A DNA stretch of 64,000 nucleotides, taken from Peribacillus acanthi (GTDB lineage: Bacteria > Bacillota > Bacilli > Bacillales > DSM-1321). Both the position numbers and the translations under genes were made by a program. A model generated the notes under the pieces. It worked only from the letters and a program-made list of their open reading frames with translations, was not told the DNA's origin and made no database searches. The stretch is from contig NZ_QBBX01000019.1 of assembly GCF_003073175.1 (NCBI RefSeq), forward strand, positions 1 through 64,000, in the 5' to 3' direction. Below are positions 27,094-36,216 of this stretch, in pieces; position 1 is the first letter of the stretch; each line of letters begins with the position of its first letter.

Positions 27094-27985
27094 GAGAAGC
27101 ACCTACCTTTTCAATGAAAATATCATTTAAGGATGGTTCCTCTAATTCGAATTTGCGCACAAATCCTTTCGAAACTAATTCCTTTAATAAGTTTTCAGCT
27201 ACATCCTCTCCAGTAATTTGCATATGTGCACCTTCTGTTGTTTTCTTGAATTTTGTTACTCCAGAGAAAGTTTCCAAATAGCTCATATCAAAATCTGCGT
27301 GAACGATTACATTCTTCTTACCAAAAGAACGCTTAATTTCCTTGAGTTTCCCATGTACGACCGGTTGACCTTTGTGCATAATACATAAATGCTCACACAA
27401 TTCTTCCACATGTTCCATCCTATGACTGGAAAACACAATCGTCGTTCCTTGATTTTTTAACTCCAAAACTGCCTTTTTTAGCATCTCGACATTAACTGGA
27501 TCTAAACCACTAAATGGTTCATCCAAAATTAAAAGCTTTGGCTTATGGATTACAGAAGCAATGAACTGGATTTTTTGTTGATTCCCTTTAGATAACTCTT
27601 CCACTTTTTTATTCTTATATTCTGGTACTTTGAAGCGCTCTAGCCAAACGTCCAGTTCTCTCATTGCATCCGATTTTTTCATTCCTCTTAATCTAGCTAA
27701 ATATACGATTTGTTCTTGAACCTTTAATTTTGGATATAGACCACGTTCTTCTGGTAGATACCCAATAATTGAGCTTGTCGAATAATCGATTTTCTTCCCA
27801 TTCCAGGTAATTTTACCTGCGGTAGGATCAAGCAATCCCAATATCATGCGAAAAGTAGTCGTTTTTCCAGCACCGTTTGCACCAAGGAATCCAAACATTT
27901 CACTTTCGGGTATTGAAAAATTTACTGCGTTAACCGCTGTAAAATCCCCAAACTTTTTTGTTACATTCTCAATTTGTAATGACAC
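27086..27985 (-). CDS. yhaQ: ABC transporter ATP-binding protein YhaQ (NatA-like)
   Basis: ATPase partner of YhaP. Walker A is GANGAGKTT (about residue 35), the signature LSKGNQQKI, Walker B LLILDEPFSGLDP and the switch histidine in FSSHRMEHV. The C-terminal 80 residues form the DUF4162-type tail common in this branch. The GTG start has GGGGGGAG 5 nt upstream. Substrate is unproven; NatAB similarity suggests cation or drug export. Confidence 0.87.
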   Translation of the reverse strand: MSLQIENVTKKFGDFTAVNAVNFSIPESEMFGFLGANGAGKTTTFRMILGLLDPTAGKITWNGKKIDYSTSSIIGYLPEERGLYPKLKVQEQIVYLARLRGMKKSDAMRELDVWLERFKVPEYKNKKVEELSKGNQQKIQFIASVIHKPKLLILDEPFSGLDPVNVEMLKKAVLELKNQGTTIVFSSHRMEHVEELCEHLCIMHKGQPVVHGKLKEIKRSFGKKNVIVHADFDMSYLETFSGVTKFKKTTEGAHMQITGEDVAENLLKELVSKGFVRKFELEEPSLNDIFIEKVGASLE

Positions 27986-28183
27986 ACAATCTCCCCCCTC
28001 AATCTCTATACGTATGACTCATTAAAAGGTTCTAAATTTCCAGAATATTTTTCCAGCAATTTCATCGTAATACGGTTCGAGACCTTTATCAACCATCAGT
28101 GCGATGTAACCGCTTTACAAGATGAATAATATTATGCAAAAATAGTAACAAGTATCAGAAAAATTAGAAAAGTAGGTGTTACT

Positions 28184-28369
28184 TTGAAAACTTATAAACT
28201 TACTGCATTTGATCCAACTGGAGAAAAATTGCTTGATGAATCGTTTCATGCTGAAAATGATCAACAAGCTAAGAGCTTAGGTGAACAGTTATTAAAAGAA
28301 AAAGATTTTCATGAAAAAACCCACCGCTGTACATCGCCTAGCGGGAAACTAATCTTATTTCATCGTTAA
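28184..28369 (+). CDS. yhzD: YhzD family small protein
   Basis: A 61-residue soluble protein resembling B. subtilis YhzD: it opens with YKLTAFDPTGEKLLDESF and ends with the conserved KTHRCTSPSGKLILFHR segment. A TTG start follows TAGGTG. Function is unknown; it sits between yhaQ and yhaR and is closed by a hairpin at 28374. Confidence 0.72.
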   Translation: MKTYKLTAFDPTGEKLLDESFHAENDQQAKSLGEQLLKEKDFHEKTHRCTSPSGKLILFHR

Positions 28370-28373
28370 CAAG

Positions 28374-28430
28374 AAAGAGCGGCTACAAGACCATCCTATA
28401 TTACATGGTATTTGTAACCGCTCTTTTTTA
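28374..28430. terminator. Bidirectional terminator between yhzD and yhaR
   Basis: AAAGAGCGG (28374-28382) pairs with CCGCTCTTT (28418-28426); the inner bases CTACAA/TTGTAA extend the stem. Confidence 0.75.
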
Positions 28431-28431
28431 A

Positions 28432-29226
28432 TTATTTCCCCTGGAAGTTCGGGCGTCTTTTTTCAACGAAGGCTTTTATTCCTTCGGCATGGTCTTCGGT
28501 TTGTCTCATTTTAAGTTGACCGTGCTTTTCTAATTCAAGAATTTTTTGTAGTTGAGGACGACTCATGTCAGCTAAGATTTTTTTTGTCTTCACCATTGCC
28601 TGAATTGGACTATTCAACCATTGTTGGACTTTATCGCTTACTGATGATTCTAGATCTTGTGACACTTCGTGAATTAAGTTCTTCTCGAATGCCTCAACTG
28701 CATTCAAGACTTTTCCTTCCCAAATCAGTTCTTTTGCCTTTACTTCCCCTATTCTTCTTTCTAGGAAGAAATGAGAACCTCCATCTGGGATTAGGGCAAT
28801 GCCAATAAAATTCATTGCAATCTTGGCATCTTCTGCAGCAATTGAATAATCGCATGCCAATGCAATACTTAATCCTAAACCTGCAGCTGCACCTTTAATA
28901 GCACATATCGTCAGTTTTGGCATGCTATAAAGTGTAAGTGCGACTTCACTTATACTATCCATAATTGCATAGAAATCATTCTCATCTGAAGATGTAAGCA
29001 TCGTTTTAATGTCTCCACCTGAAGAAAACGCTTTCCCCTTACCTTTTAATAAAACGATATCAATTTCATCATCTATTGACAATGTACGTAGCTGCTTAGA
29101 CAACTCTAACAGCATTTCTTTATTTAACGCATTTAGAGCTTCTGGTCGATTTAACTCTACATGAGCAACGCGACCTACCTTCTCTACTAAAACTGGTTTT
29201 GCGAGTGACATAGATTCTGTACTCAA
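28432..29226 (-). CDS. yhaR: Enoyl-CoA hydratase/isomerase family protein YhaR
   Basis: Crotonase-fold enzyme of 264 residues. The oxyanion-hole segments are visible: AFSSGGDIKTM (about residue 67) and AIKGAAAGLGLSIALACDYSIA (about 110); the usual first catalytic glutamate region reads NFIGIALIPDGGSHFF. The TTG start has GGAGGG 6-7 nt upstream. It lies 91 bp downstream of the aminotransferase fusion gene and may be co-transcribed with it. B. subtilis YhaR occupies the corresponding region. Substrate unknown. Confidence 0.8.
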   Translation of the reverse strand: MSTESMSLAKPVLVEKVGRVAHVELNRPEALNALNKEMLLELSKQLRTLSIDDEIDIVLLKGKGKAFSSGGDIKTMLTSSDENDFYAIMDSISEVALTLYSMPKLTICAIKGAAAGLGLSIALACDYSIAAEDAKIAMNFIGIALIPDGGSHFFLERRIGEVKAKELIWEGKVLNAVEAFEKNLIHEVSQDLESSVSDKVQQWLNSPIQAMVKTKKILADMSRPQLQKILELEKHGQLKMRQTEDHAEGIKAFVEKRRPNFQGK

Positions 29227-29316
29227 ACAAAGCCCTCCCTCAATTCATTCTTATATCATTATACCTTTTTGCAGGTTGAATAAAAATGAATTTTTTAAAA
29301 ATTCAATATTTATTCA

Positions 29317-30906
29317 TTAAATGAGTGAGGTTTCATATTGTAAGACCTGGTCCAGAATAGCTATCATTTTATTTACATCATTATCATCGAGTTCCCCGAT
29401 GCAAGCAATTTGTATCCAGTTTTTTTGCTGAAGATAGGTACTTTCATAATGAAGCTGGTAACCTTGAAATTTTAGTAAATCACCAATCGTACGAGAAGAA
29501 ATCATTGAAGGTAACTCAATCGTTATAATAACTGGTGAAGATGCCCTTTCTTCTGATAGTACTTTTAATTGGATCGATTCAATTGACCTTCTAATCTTTT
29601 TGTACCGATTTATTATTTTAAAGTACCTTTCTTCATTTATTCCTTTAAGCGCTACTAATAACGCATCTATCAGGTTAGATGAATGTGAGAAAGGAATACT
29701 ATCGTTAGATTGATAGAAGCCTAAATCCAAATATTTAGGTAGTTTATAAGATTCTAAGATATGGTGATTATGAAAGACAAAAGAAAGTCCTGTATAAGCT
29801 CCAATGGCTTTGCCACTAACTCCAGAGGCTAAGTATATCCCCTCTAAATCTAACGGCACTGCCCCGATAGAACTGATACAATCTAGACAAAGCTTAAGAT
29901 GATGTTTGTCTGTCACTCTTTTTAGCATATCAATATCATTTAAAGTTCCAGTGGACGTTTCAGAATGAACTGACCAGATCCATTCCATATCAGGTGATAA
30001 TTGAGATTCTATTTCTTCTTTTGTAAAGGGGTGACCCCATTCTTTTACTAGTACATCATATGTTAGCCGCCACCTATCTGCCTGTTCTTGCAACCTTTGA
30101 CCAAATTCACCATTTATTAATATGAGACCTTTTCCATCTAGGAGAGAAATTTGTCCACCTATCACGTCATTTGCTAATGTTCCAGTTCCCATTAATACTT
30201 GAACAAATTTTGAATTTGTCATTTTAGTAAGAGTATTTCTTGCTTCCTCTAACTTTACTTGAAAAGCTTTTGAGCGATGAGAGATTGAGATTTGTCCCAT
30301 GGCATTAGAAACAGAATCTGAAACTGTCACAGGTCCAGGAAGAAAACTTACGTGACTTCTAGATAACTTGGCCGCTAGAATCCTTTCAAAGGTCCCTTTG
30401 TCTAAGTACATAGGTTGAAACTGTGCATCATCTGATCCTGTAAGAACGGAAAAAGGCTTAAAGCCAAGATGGTTATACAGTTTTGCTTCTCTGACTGTTC
30501 CAGATATTACGGCTACATCATACCCTTTTTGGAGACAATATGAGGATAGTAATTGAGCTAACCCTAAAAACACCCTCCCTTTTCTAAATTGCTTTTGAAC
30601 GGATAGAAGCCTGATTTCACATAAACTCTCGAATTTTACTGGTAGGCTATCTTCAACTCGTCCAATTTTTTCATCTAATGAAAACGGCCGTTTATTACGT
30701 ACAGCAATCATGCCTATCACTTTTTTATTCTTGATACAGATCAAGTATGTATTTTCATGATGAAACCGATCCACTAGAATTCCCACATGATTTCTTTGAT
30801 GCTGAGGAATTTCTTCAACGAATGTCTCATAATTGAGTCTATGTATCTGATTAAATTCATGTTCATGATTGGCTATCTTAAAGATATAATCATGAATATC
30901 TTTCAT
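29317..30906 (-). CDS. Fusion of an acyl-homoserine-lactone-synthase-like GNAT domain and a class V aminotransferase
   Basis: A 529-residue two-domain protein. Residues 1-175 look like an N-acyltransferase of the GNAT/autoinducer-synthase type: LNYETFVEEIPQHQ (24-37), CEIRLLSVQKQFRKG (96-110) and LYNHLGFKPF (143-152). Residues 185-529 are a class V PLP aminotransferase of the alanine-glyoxylate/AEP type: FLPGPVTVSD (188-197), GTGTLAND (240-247), HSETSTG (314-320), the cofactor aspartate D342 in LDCISS and the Schiff-base lysine K366 in SGVSGKAIGA. It overlaps the PlsY paralogue by 17 nt. The pairing suggests making an N-acylated amino product or aminolipid; that is inference. I know of no characterised homologue with this architecture. 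Confidence 0.75.
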   Translation of the reverse strand: MKDIHDYIFKIANHEHEFNQIHRLNYETFVEEIPQHQRNHVGILVDRFHHENTYLICIKNKKVIGMIAVRNKRPFSLDEKIGRVEDSLPVKFESLCEIRLLSVQKQFRKGRVFLGLAQLLSSYCLQKGYDVAVISGTVREAKLYNHLGFKPFSVLTGSDDAQFQPMYLDKGTFERILAAKLSRSHVSFLPGPVTVSDSVSNAMGQISISHRSKAFQVKLEEARNTLTKMTNSKFVQVLMGTGTLANDVIGGQISLLDGKGLILINGEFGQRLQEQADRWRLTYDVLVKEWGHPFTKEEIESQLSPDMEWIWSVHSETSTGTLNDIDMLKRVTDKHHLKLCLDCISSIGAVPLDLEGIYLASGVSGKAIGAYTGLSFVFHNHHILESYKLPKYLDLGFYQSNDSIPFSHSSNLIDALLVALKGINEERYFKIINRYKKIRRSIESIQLKVLSEERASSPVIITIELPSMISSRTIGDLLKFQGYQLHYESTYLQQKNWIQIACIGELDDNDVNKMIAILDQVLQYETSLI

Positions 30907-31477
30907 CGCGCTTCATCCTTTCGAAAATGTCTTTTGAATGCGCTATAATAATTATAATGACCATCCCAAATACAAGGAATGCATGATCATGTGTATTCTC
31001 GTAAAAATAGAAGTATAAAGGAATCATTAATAATGAACCAAGACCTGCAATTGTAAAACTTTTTGTAAAGGGATACATGATAAGAAACGCCCCTATGATT
31101 ACCACCGCTACCAACGGATTGAAAGCCAGCATCCCTCCAATGAATGTCGAGACCCCTTTTCCCCCATTGAAACGTAAAACGACCGGTAATATATGTCCAA
31201 TCACGGCGAGTTCTAATCCTACAAGCTGCACACCTGGGGAGTAGTCTAAAGATTGTCCTAAGTAAATGACAAGCGCACCTTTAAGGGCATCACCTAAAAA
31301 GGTTATCACAAAGAATTTCTTCCCAAACAACCTCCCCGCATTTCTAGCCCCTACATTACCTGATCCCAAATCACGAATATCTTTATTCTGGCTTAATTTA
31401 ACAATGGTATATCCGGTCATGAGATTCCCAATAAAATAACAGAGAATAAAATATAAATATACATTCATCATATTCAC
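30890..31477 (-). CDS. PlsY-family acyl-phosphate:glycerol-3-phosphate acyltransferase paralogue
   Basis: Membrane acyltransferase of 195 residues with about five helices. The three PlsY loops are present: LGSGNVGARNAGR (about 37-49, normally GSGNxGATNxxR), LGDALKGALV (about 62-71) and GHILPVVLRFNGGKGVST (about 93-110). The threonine-to-arginine change in the first loop is unusual. The housekeeping plsY usually sits elsewhere (yneS in B. subtilis), so this is probably a second copy with a special role tied to the overlapping fusion gene. Start at the first ATG; MNMMN offers alternatives three residues on. Confidence 0.78.
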   Translation of the reverse strand: MNMMNVYLYFILCYFIGNLMTGYTIVKLSQNKDIRDLGSGNVGARNAGRLFGKKFFVITFLGDALKGALVIYLGQSLDYSPGVQLVGLELAVIGHILPVVLRFNGGKGVSTFIGGMLAFNPLVAVVIIGAFLIMYPFTKSFTIAGLGSLLMIPLYFYFYENTHDHAFLVFGMVIIIIIAHSKDIFERMKRDERYS

Positions 31478-31621
31478 AGCCTTTTTTCTGACAAGCTCTC
31501 TTTATTATACAAATTATGGGGAGATTCTTGAAATATGCCTTTTCGTTGTAATTCTGCTTGGTTTTGAGGAAGGGTTTTTTTGAGATACCCCTTTTAGATT
31601 CAATATTCAGAAGTTTATCTC

Positions 31622-31715
31622 TAACTTTTTTTGTTTTAATCCCAACTTCGAGGAGTTTAAGCTCAACTTTAACGATTTAACGCCCAACTTTTGCAACATT
31701 ACGCCCAACTTGTCG
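31622..31715. repeat. 21-nt tandem repeat, 5 copies
   Basis: CAACTT (TAACTT in the first) starts at 31622, 31643, 31664, 31685 and 31706, exactly every 21 nt; on the minus strand the unit reads AAGTTGGGCG followed by variable bases. It occupies most of the 400-bp gap between the PlsY paralogue and hemZ. Open frames across it are translations of the repeat. Confidence 0.75.
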
Positions 31716-31833
31716 AATGGGACCCTAGTATTTGTAAACTTTGATAGGCAAAATGTTCGCTGGCAAAAGCCTTGTTGAAAATTGGTCACGACGCCGAATC
31801 ACCTCATTATTACCAATTTCTTAAAGTAAAATA

Positions 31834-31870
31834 AAAACCAGACTCCGTAACAATCGCGAAGTCTGGTTTG
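31834..31870 (-). terminator. Terminator of hemZ
   Basis: AACCAGACT pairs with AGTCTGGTT, followed on the minus strand by TTTATTTT. Confidence 0.8.
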
Positions 31871-31877
31871 TCTTAAT

Positions 31878-33392
31878 TTATTGTTTTGTAGGTGCTATTG
31901 CGAATAATTCATTTAAAATGGCTATCTTTTCATCTGTATACTTTTGGAAGCTATCATTGTAGGACTTAGGGTCCTTTGGGTTAGCAAAATGCGTAATTTT
32001 CCCTGTAACCGGATGAACGAACTTACTCGATGCTCCACACCCCAAACCTATGATTGACTGCTGTTCCTCCATAATCATGATATTATAGATGCTTTCTTGG
32101 CCTGGGAAGGAATAACCAACGTTTTCTAAGTTTCCAAGGATGTTCTTTTGACGGTACAAGTAATATGGGACATAGCCGTTCTCCTTCGTCCATTCCTCCG
32201 CCATACTCATCATAGTCTCCACTTCTTCACGTGGGGCGACCTTGTACTTTTCTTTATTCTTCGTCATCTCAGAAGCTCGTTTAAATGAAAGTGTGTGAAC
32301 TGTCAACGACTCAGGTAGCAGTTTTTTCGATTCATCTAATGAATGCTGAAACTCCTTTACTCCCTCACCTGGCAATCCAATGATAAGATCCATGTTGATA
32401 TTATTCATACCCATGCTTCTAGCAAGATGATACTTTTCAATCGTTTCATCGACAGTATGGTGTCGCCCGATTGCTTTCAATGTCTCTTGTGTATAGGATT
32501 GCGGATTAACACTAATTCGGTCAATTTTCCACTTCTTCAACACTTCTAGCTTTTCAGGGGTAATGGTGTCTGGACGCCCTGCTTCTACAGTGATTTCACG
32601 AATCTTCTCCACTTCAGGAAATGATTGATACATTTCTTCATAAAGCATGTCCATTTCTTCTGCTGTGATGGAAGTTGGGGTACCTCCACCATAATAGACA
32701 GTCGTAATCTTAATATTATTTTCCTTTAACCATTTACCCATTTCTCGAATTTCATAATGGAGGCCACCAAGGAATGAGTCCACTGATCCTTGACGCCCAT
32801 TAATGGCATAAGCTGGGAATGTACAATACGCACACTTGGTTGGACAAAAAGGAATTCCAATATAGATGCTGACTTCTTTTTGCAATTGATATAAATCTGG
32901 AACAATAGCTAATTGACGATCTATAATCCGTTGCATTAAATCGACTTTTTCTTCTGAAATCATATACTCATCTTGCAATCTTTTATGAGCGTCTTCTGGC
33001 TTTTCGCCAGCTTGTAACGCCTTATGAAGCAGCTTTGTCGGGCGAACTCCAGTTAGAATTCCCCATTTTTGCTTCATGCCTGTCATGTCTTGAAGCACAT
33101 TTAAATAGGCATACGAAACCGCTTTTTTAAGTTGCTTAAAATTCTCTTTTTCGTTTTCTGTTACATTCCATTCCTTTTCATAACGATATGTGGATGTAAG
33201 TAATGTTTCCTTATTAAAAAGCTCTGCTTCCACTAGGATTCTATTATCTGTATGAAGCTTCATAGTCACCATGACATCAGCTTCTTCATTTGGAATAAAA
33301 TCGACCTCTGACTCTTCAAAAAACAAATTAGTGATTAATTGAAGTGGTCGATGGAATCGCTCATCATTTAGACCATGAATCTCTATATGCAC
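31878..33392 (-). CDS. hemZ: Oxygen-independent coproporphyrinogen dehydrogenase-like HemZ (radical SAM)
   Basis: Radical SAM enzyme of the HemN/HemZ family; in B. subtilis HemZ supports anaerobic haem synthesis. The cluster motif CPTKCAYCTF (C-x3-C-x2-C) lies at about residue 184, preceded by IGIPF, and YYGGGTPTS follows. The 180-residue N-terminal extension is characteristic of HemZ. The GTG start has AGGTG 7 nt upstream. A third haem-pathway locus in this window. The exact substrate is inferred from the family. Confidence 0.88.
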   Translation of the reverse strand: MHIEIHGLNDERFHRPLQLITNLFFEESEVDFIPNEEADVMVTMKLHTDNRILVEAELFNKETLLTSTYRYEKEWNVTENEKENFKQLKKAVSYAYLNVLQDMTGMKQKWGILTGVRPTKLLHKALQAGEKPEDAHKRLQDEYMISEEKVDLMQRIIDRQLAIVPDLYQLQKEVSIYIGIPFCPTKCAYCTFPAYAINGRQGSVDSFLGGLHYEIREMGKWLKENNIKITTVYYGGGTPTSITAEEMDMLYEEMYQSFPEVEKIREITVEAGRPDTITPEKLEVLKKWKIDRISVNPQSYTQETLKAIGRHHTVDETIEKYHLARSMGMNNINMDLIIGLPGEGVKEFQHSLDESKKLLPESLTVHTLSFKRASEMTKNKEKYKVAPREEVETMMSMAEEWTKENGYVPYYLYRQKNILGNLENVGYSFPGQESIYNIMIMEEQQSIIGLGCGASSKFVHPVTGKITHFANPKDPKSYNDSFQKYTDEKIAILNELFAIAPTKQ

Positions 33393-33502
33393 GCAATATC
33401 ACCTGTTCTATGTTAATTTTCTAAGTTTATTCGTAAAAATAGACTTCTATTAGTGTACATAATGTATATTTCATGGTCAATATAATGGAAAAAGTTATTA
33501 AT

Positions 33503-33538
33503 TAAAAAAGAGCCCTCCAACATCATTGAAGGGCTCTG
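33503..33538 (-). terminator. Terminator of yhaX
   Basis: AGAGCCCT pairs with AGGGCTCT, followed by a six-base T-run on the minus strand. Confidence 0.8.
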
Positions 33539-33540
33539 CA

Positions 33541-34407
33541 CTATTTCAACAAATTCATTCTAGAAAGGAATTCAATCGGATGCTGTTTGCGGAAGAATTC
33601 CTTCAGCATATAAGCAACTCCATTTTCATCATTCGTACGGGTTATCCAATCTGCAGCCTTTTTCACTTCTGGATGAGCATTGGCCATAGCCACTCCAAGT
33701 CCAGATCCCATAATCATATCCAAATCGTCAAGACTGTCGCCAATCGAAACGATCTCAGATTTTTTAACATTAAGATGTTCCGCTAGATATAATAAACCCT
33801 TCCATTTTGAAACTCCTTGGGCAACTACGCTTATTTTTGACTCACTACATTGAATAGCCTTAACTTCTGGGAACAATTTCTTTAAGATTTCTTTGGAATC
33901 CCGCATATCTTTATCAGAGTTGAAAATGAGGTCAATTTTTGAAGGAGTACCAGGATTCTCTTGTAAATACTCACAAAGGTCATCGGCATAATGATGAGCG
34001 TATACGCTTGATTCATTGTCGTACAACACGGTTTTTCCGACGATATTTTCTGGTAAATTTACACGATTACCCACCAGATGATTTTCATGGTGAAGCTGAA
34101 TTTGACAATCTAACTTATCAATCACCTTCACAATTTCCAGTGATAATTCTTCGGAAAGCTGTTTTACAAAAAGTGGCTTTTCTATGGAAGTACCGACAAA
34201 CGCACCTTGAAGAGCCACTAACCTAGGATTAATTTTCAAAGACTTCGCAATCTTTTTCGCATAGAGATAATTCTTAGAAGTAACCAAGGCTACATGGACA
34301 CCTTTGTCATGAACATAGGTAATCGCTTCTTTAGTCACTTTATTTAATCGCCCATTAGATTGGACTAGAGTACCGTCAATATTTACAGCAAGCAGTTTAT
34401 ATACCAT
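33541..34407 (-). CDS. yhaX: Cof-type HAD family protein YhaX with altered nucleophile
   Basis: A 288-residue HAD-superfamily protein of the Cof/YwpJ type, with motif IV GDSLDDLDMI near residue 224 and a C2 cap. Motif I reads LLAVNIDGTLV: the first, nucleophilic aspartate of DxDGT is replaced by asparagine. That change should remove ordinary phosphatase activity, so the protein may bind rather than hydrolyse its ligand. Position between hemZ and yheA follows B. subtilis, where I recall YhaX showing the same change. Confidence 0.8.
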   Translation of the reverse strand: MVYKLLAVNIDGTLVQSNGRLNKVTKEAITYVHDKGVHVALVTSKNYLYAKKIAKSLKINPRLVALQGAFVGTSIEKPLFVKQLSEELSLEIVKVIDKLDCQIQLHHENHLVGNRVNLPENIVGKTVLYDNESSVYAHHYADDLCEYLQENPGTPSKIDLIFNSDKDMRDSKEILKKLFPEVKAIQCSESKISVVAQGVSKWKGLLYLAEHLNVKKSEIVSIGDSLDDLDMIMGSGLGVAMANAHPEVKKAADWITRTNDENGVAYMLKEFFRKQHPIEFLSRMNLLK

Positions 34408-34510
34408 GGTGATCTCCCCTATCTGAAGTGTCCTATTCCATTTTTATGAAAGGTGAAAAAAGCATAGAACATATAGAAGGAGATAATATTTATTTTTATG
34501 TTTACTAGGT

Positions 34511-34552
34511 AAAAAAAAAACACAAATCTCTTTCAAGGAGACTTGTGTCTTT
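34511..34552 (-). terminator. Terminator of yheA
   Basis: ACACAAGTCTC pairs with GAGATTTGTGT on the minus strand, followed by a ten-base T-run. Confidence 0.8.
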
Positions 34553-34560
34553 TCACTTAG

Positions 34561-34914
34561 TTATTGTTGCATTGGGCCGTATAGTTCTTCAAGTGGCTTC
34601 ATGATGATTTTATTCATTTCGGCGATCAACATGCTCATGCGTTGTTCTGATTCCATCAACTTTGAGATAGCAGGATGTTGTTGGACAAGGGCTACCAGCT
34701 TTTGAGCCTGTTCAATTTCTTCAGGTGTGATTTCTTGACCCATCATTTGTTTTTGTTGCAAATTCATCTGAATGTTACGGAAGTTTTCGAACATTTTGCT
34801 TGCAGACGCATCCGCATTCACTTGATCGTAAAGAGCTTTCAGTTCTGTAAATTCCTTACTTTGTCTTATCGCACGTTCCATTTCATATGCTACATCATAT
34901 AAGTTTACACTCAT
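34561..34914 (-). CDS. yheA: YlbF/YmcA-family protein YheA
   Basis: A 117-residue helical protein of the YlbF/YmcA superfamily, identical in length to B. subtilis YheA. The segments NADASASKMFENFRNIQ and ALVQQHPAISKLMESEQ show the family helix pattern. YlbF and YmcA form the Y-complex that affects RNase Y and biofilm/sporulation; YheA itself has no assigned role. The ATG at 34914 has AAGGAGGAG upstream; the earlier ATG overlaps that site. Confidence 0.85.
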   Translation of the reverse strand: MSVNLYDVAYEMERAIRQSKEFTELKALYDQVNADASASKMFENFRNIQMNLQQKQMMGQEITPEEIEQAQKLVALVQQHPAISKLMESEQRMSMLIAEMNKIIMKPLEELYGPMQQ

Positions 34915-34972
34915 GATTATCTCCTCCTTCATATTCTCTCACTATACCAAACCTTTTGGTAAGAATCACACT

Positions 34973-36106
34973 TTAAAACATAATCACTACGATTCCTTGT
35001 ACCAAACCAATTAGCCCTCCAAGTAAGGCACCTAAATAAGTAATCATTTTAAGTTCACTACTGGTAATGGACAGGACCAAAGCTTCAACTCGTTCAACCG
35101 AAAACGATTCAACTTGTTTTTGGACAATTTCTTGTAGTTGAAGCTTCTCCATAAGACTTGCTACATTATCTAACACGTATGAAATCACCATATTCATGAT
35201 GGAAGGAACAAAGCGATTCACAATGGTTTCCTCATACTGTCCTAGAAGATTGGATAAGGGGATGTTTAAATACTCACGGACTGGAACCATCCCACTCAAT
35301 CCCTTCCCTAAAGCGGATTGAATCTCTTTCTCTCCAACAAGCTCGACTACTTTATGTAGTTCCCACTCTTTCACTTTATTCCATTCTTTCATGATTAATT
35401 CAGTTAATAAGTGTTCAGTACGGGATTGGTTGAGAAACTTGATAATTTCTGGTTGAATTTTATCAACTAATTTCACATTACCGATAAACATTTGAATCAT
35501 ATTCCAAAGCATCCCTTTATCTCGAAAGAAATCATCCAACATAGCTTCCAATCTTTGCTTCCCTTCGGTGCTGGAAAAATACTCCTTAGCCCTTAGAGTA
35601 ATGAAGCTTGAAAGTCTTGGGACATTTTCTTCAAGCCGAATTAGCAATTCTTGAGGAAGTAGCTCTTGAATTTCATTCTGCTCTTTTAATTTGATCCATG
35701 TCGTAAATTTTCCTATAACAAACGATTGAATCTTATCTTCAATTTGGATGCTAGGATTTTCCATCCCGAGCCTTTCTAGCAATTGATTGAGTGTAGTATC
35801 ATTCTTGATCCATTTTTTTACCTCTTGTCCCACCCATAGATTCATGTCTTTTCTAAATGGTTCATGAATAAACTTTTCTTGAATACCCTCTGGAGTCAAC
35901 AAATGATCCACAACCATTTTTCCAAGCTGGGTGGCCAACTCATCCCTTCTCTTTGGAATAAGTCCTGGTGTGAATGGAACTCTTTTTCCAAATACGTAGA
36001 CAGGATTGTATGGTCTAAATAGCATTTTGATTGCTAAAGAATTAGTAAATCCGCCAATGATCGCTCCAATGATGATCATAAAGAGAATTGTATATATGTA
36101 TTCCAT
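34973..36106 (-). CDS. yheB: DUF445 membrane protein YheB
   Basis: A 377-residue DUF445 protein with an N-terminal membrane helix (about 4-24), the conserved segment [18 protein letters not shown], a long amphipathic alpha-helical middle that is predicted to form repeats, and a C-terminal glycine-rich helix (about 355-375). Matches B. subtilis YheB, which lies beside yheA. No catalytic motif is visible; function unknown. It is divergent from the YheC/YheD genes. Confidence 0.85.
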   Translation of the reverse strand: MEYIYTILFMIIIGAIIGGFTNSLAIKMLFRPYNPVYVFGKRVPFTPGLIPKRRDELATQLGKMVVDHLLTPEGIQEKFIHEPFRKDMNLWVGQEVKKWIKNDTTLNQLLERLGMENPSIQIEDKIQSFVIGKFTTWIKLKEQNEIQELLPQELLIRLEENVPRLSSFITLRAKEYFSSTEGKQRLEAMLDDFFRDKGMLWNMIQMFIGNVKLVDKIQPEIIKFLNQSRTEHLLTELIMKEWNKVKEWELHKVVELVGEKEIQSALGKGLSGMVPVREYLNIPLSNLLGQYEETIVNRFVPSIMNMVISYVLDNVASLMEKLQLQEIVQKQVESFSVERVEALVLSITSSELKMITYLGALLGGLIGLVQGIVVIMF

Positions 36107-36216
36107 TAAAAGGCTCCTTTAGTAGAACAAATCTATTTCCTATTATAAAAGCAGTATTGAATCTTAGCAAACTTACAGCAGCATGCCGAATTCTCACCTG
36201 TTGGGAAGTGATGATA

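Noticed and set aside
31607-31789. 60-codon minus-strand open frame
   Set aside because: It is a translation of the 21-nt repeat (21 nt gives seven codons, so the frame stays open); no ribosome site.
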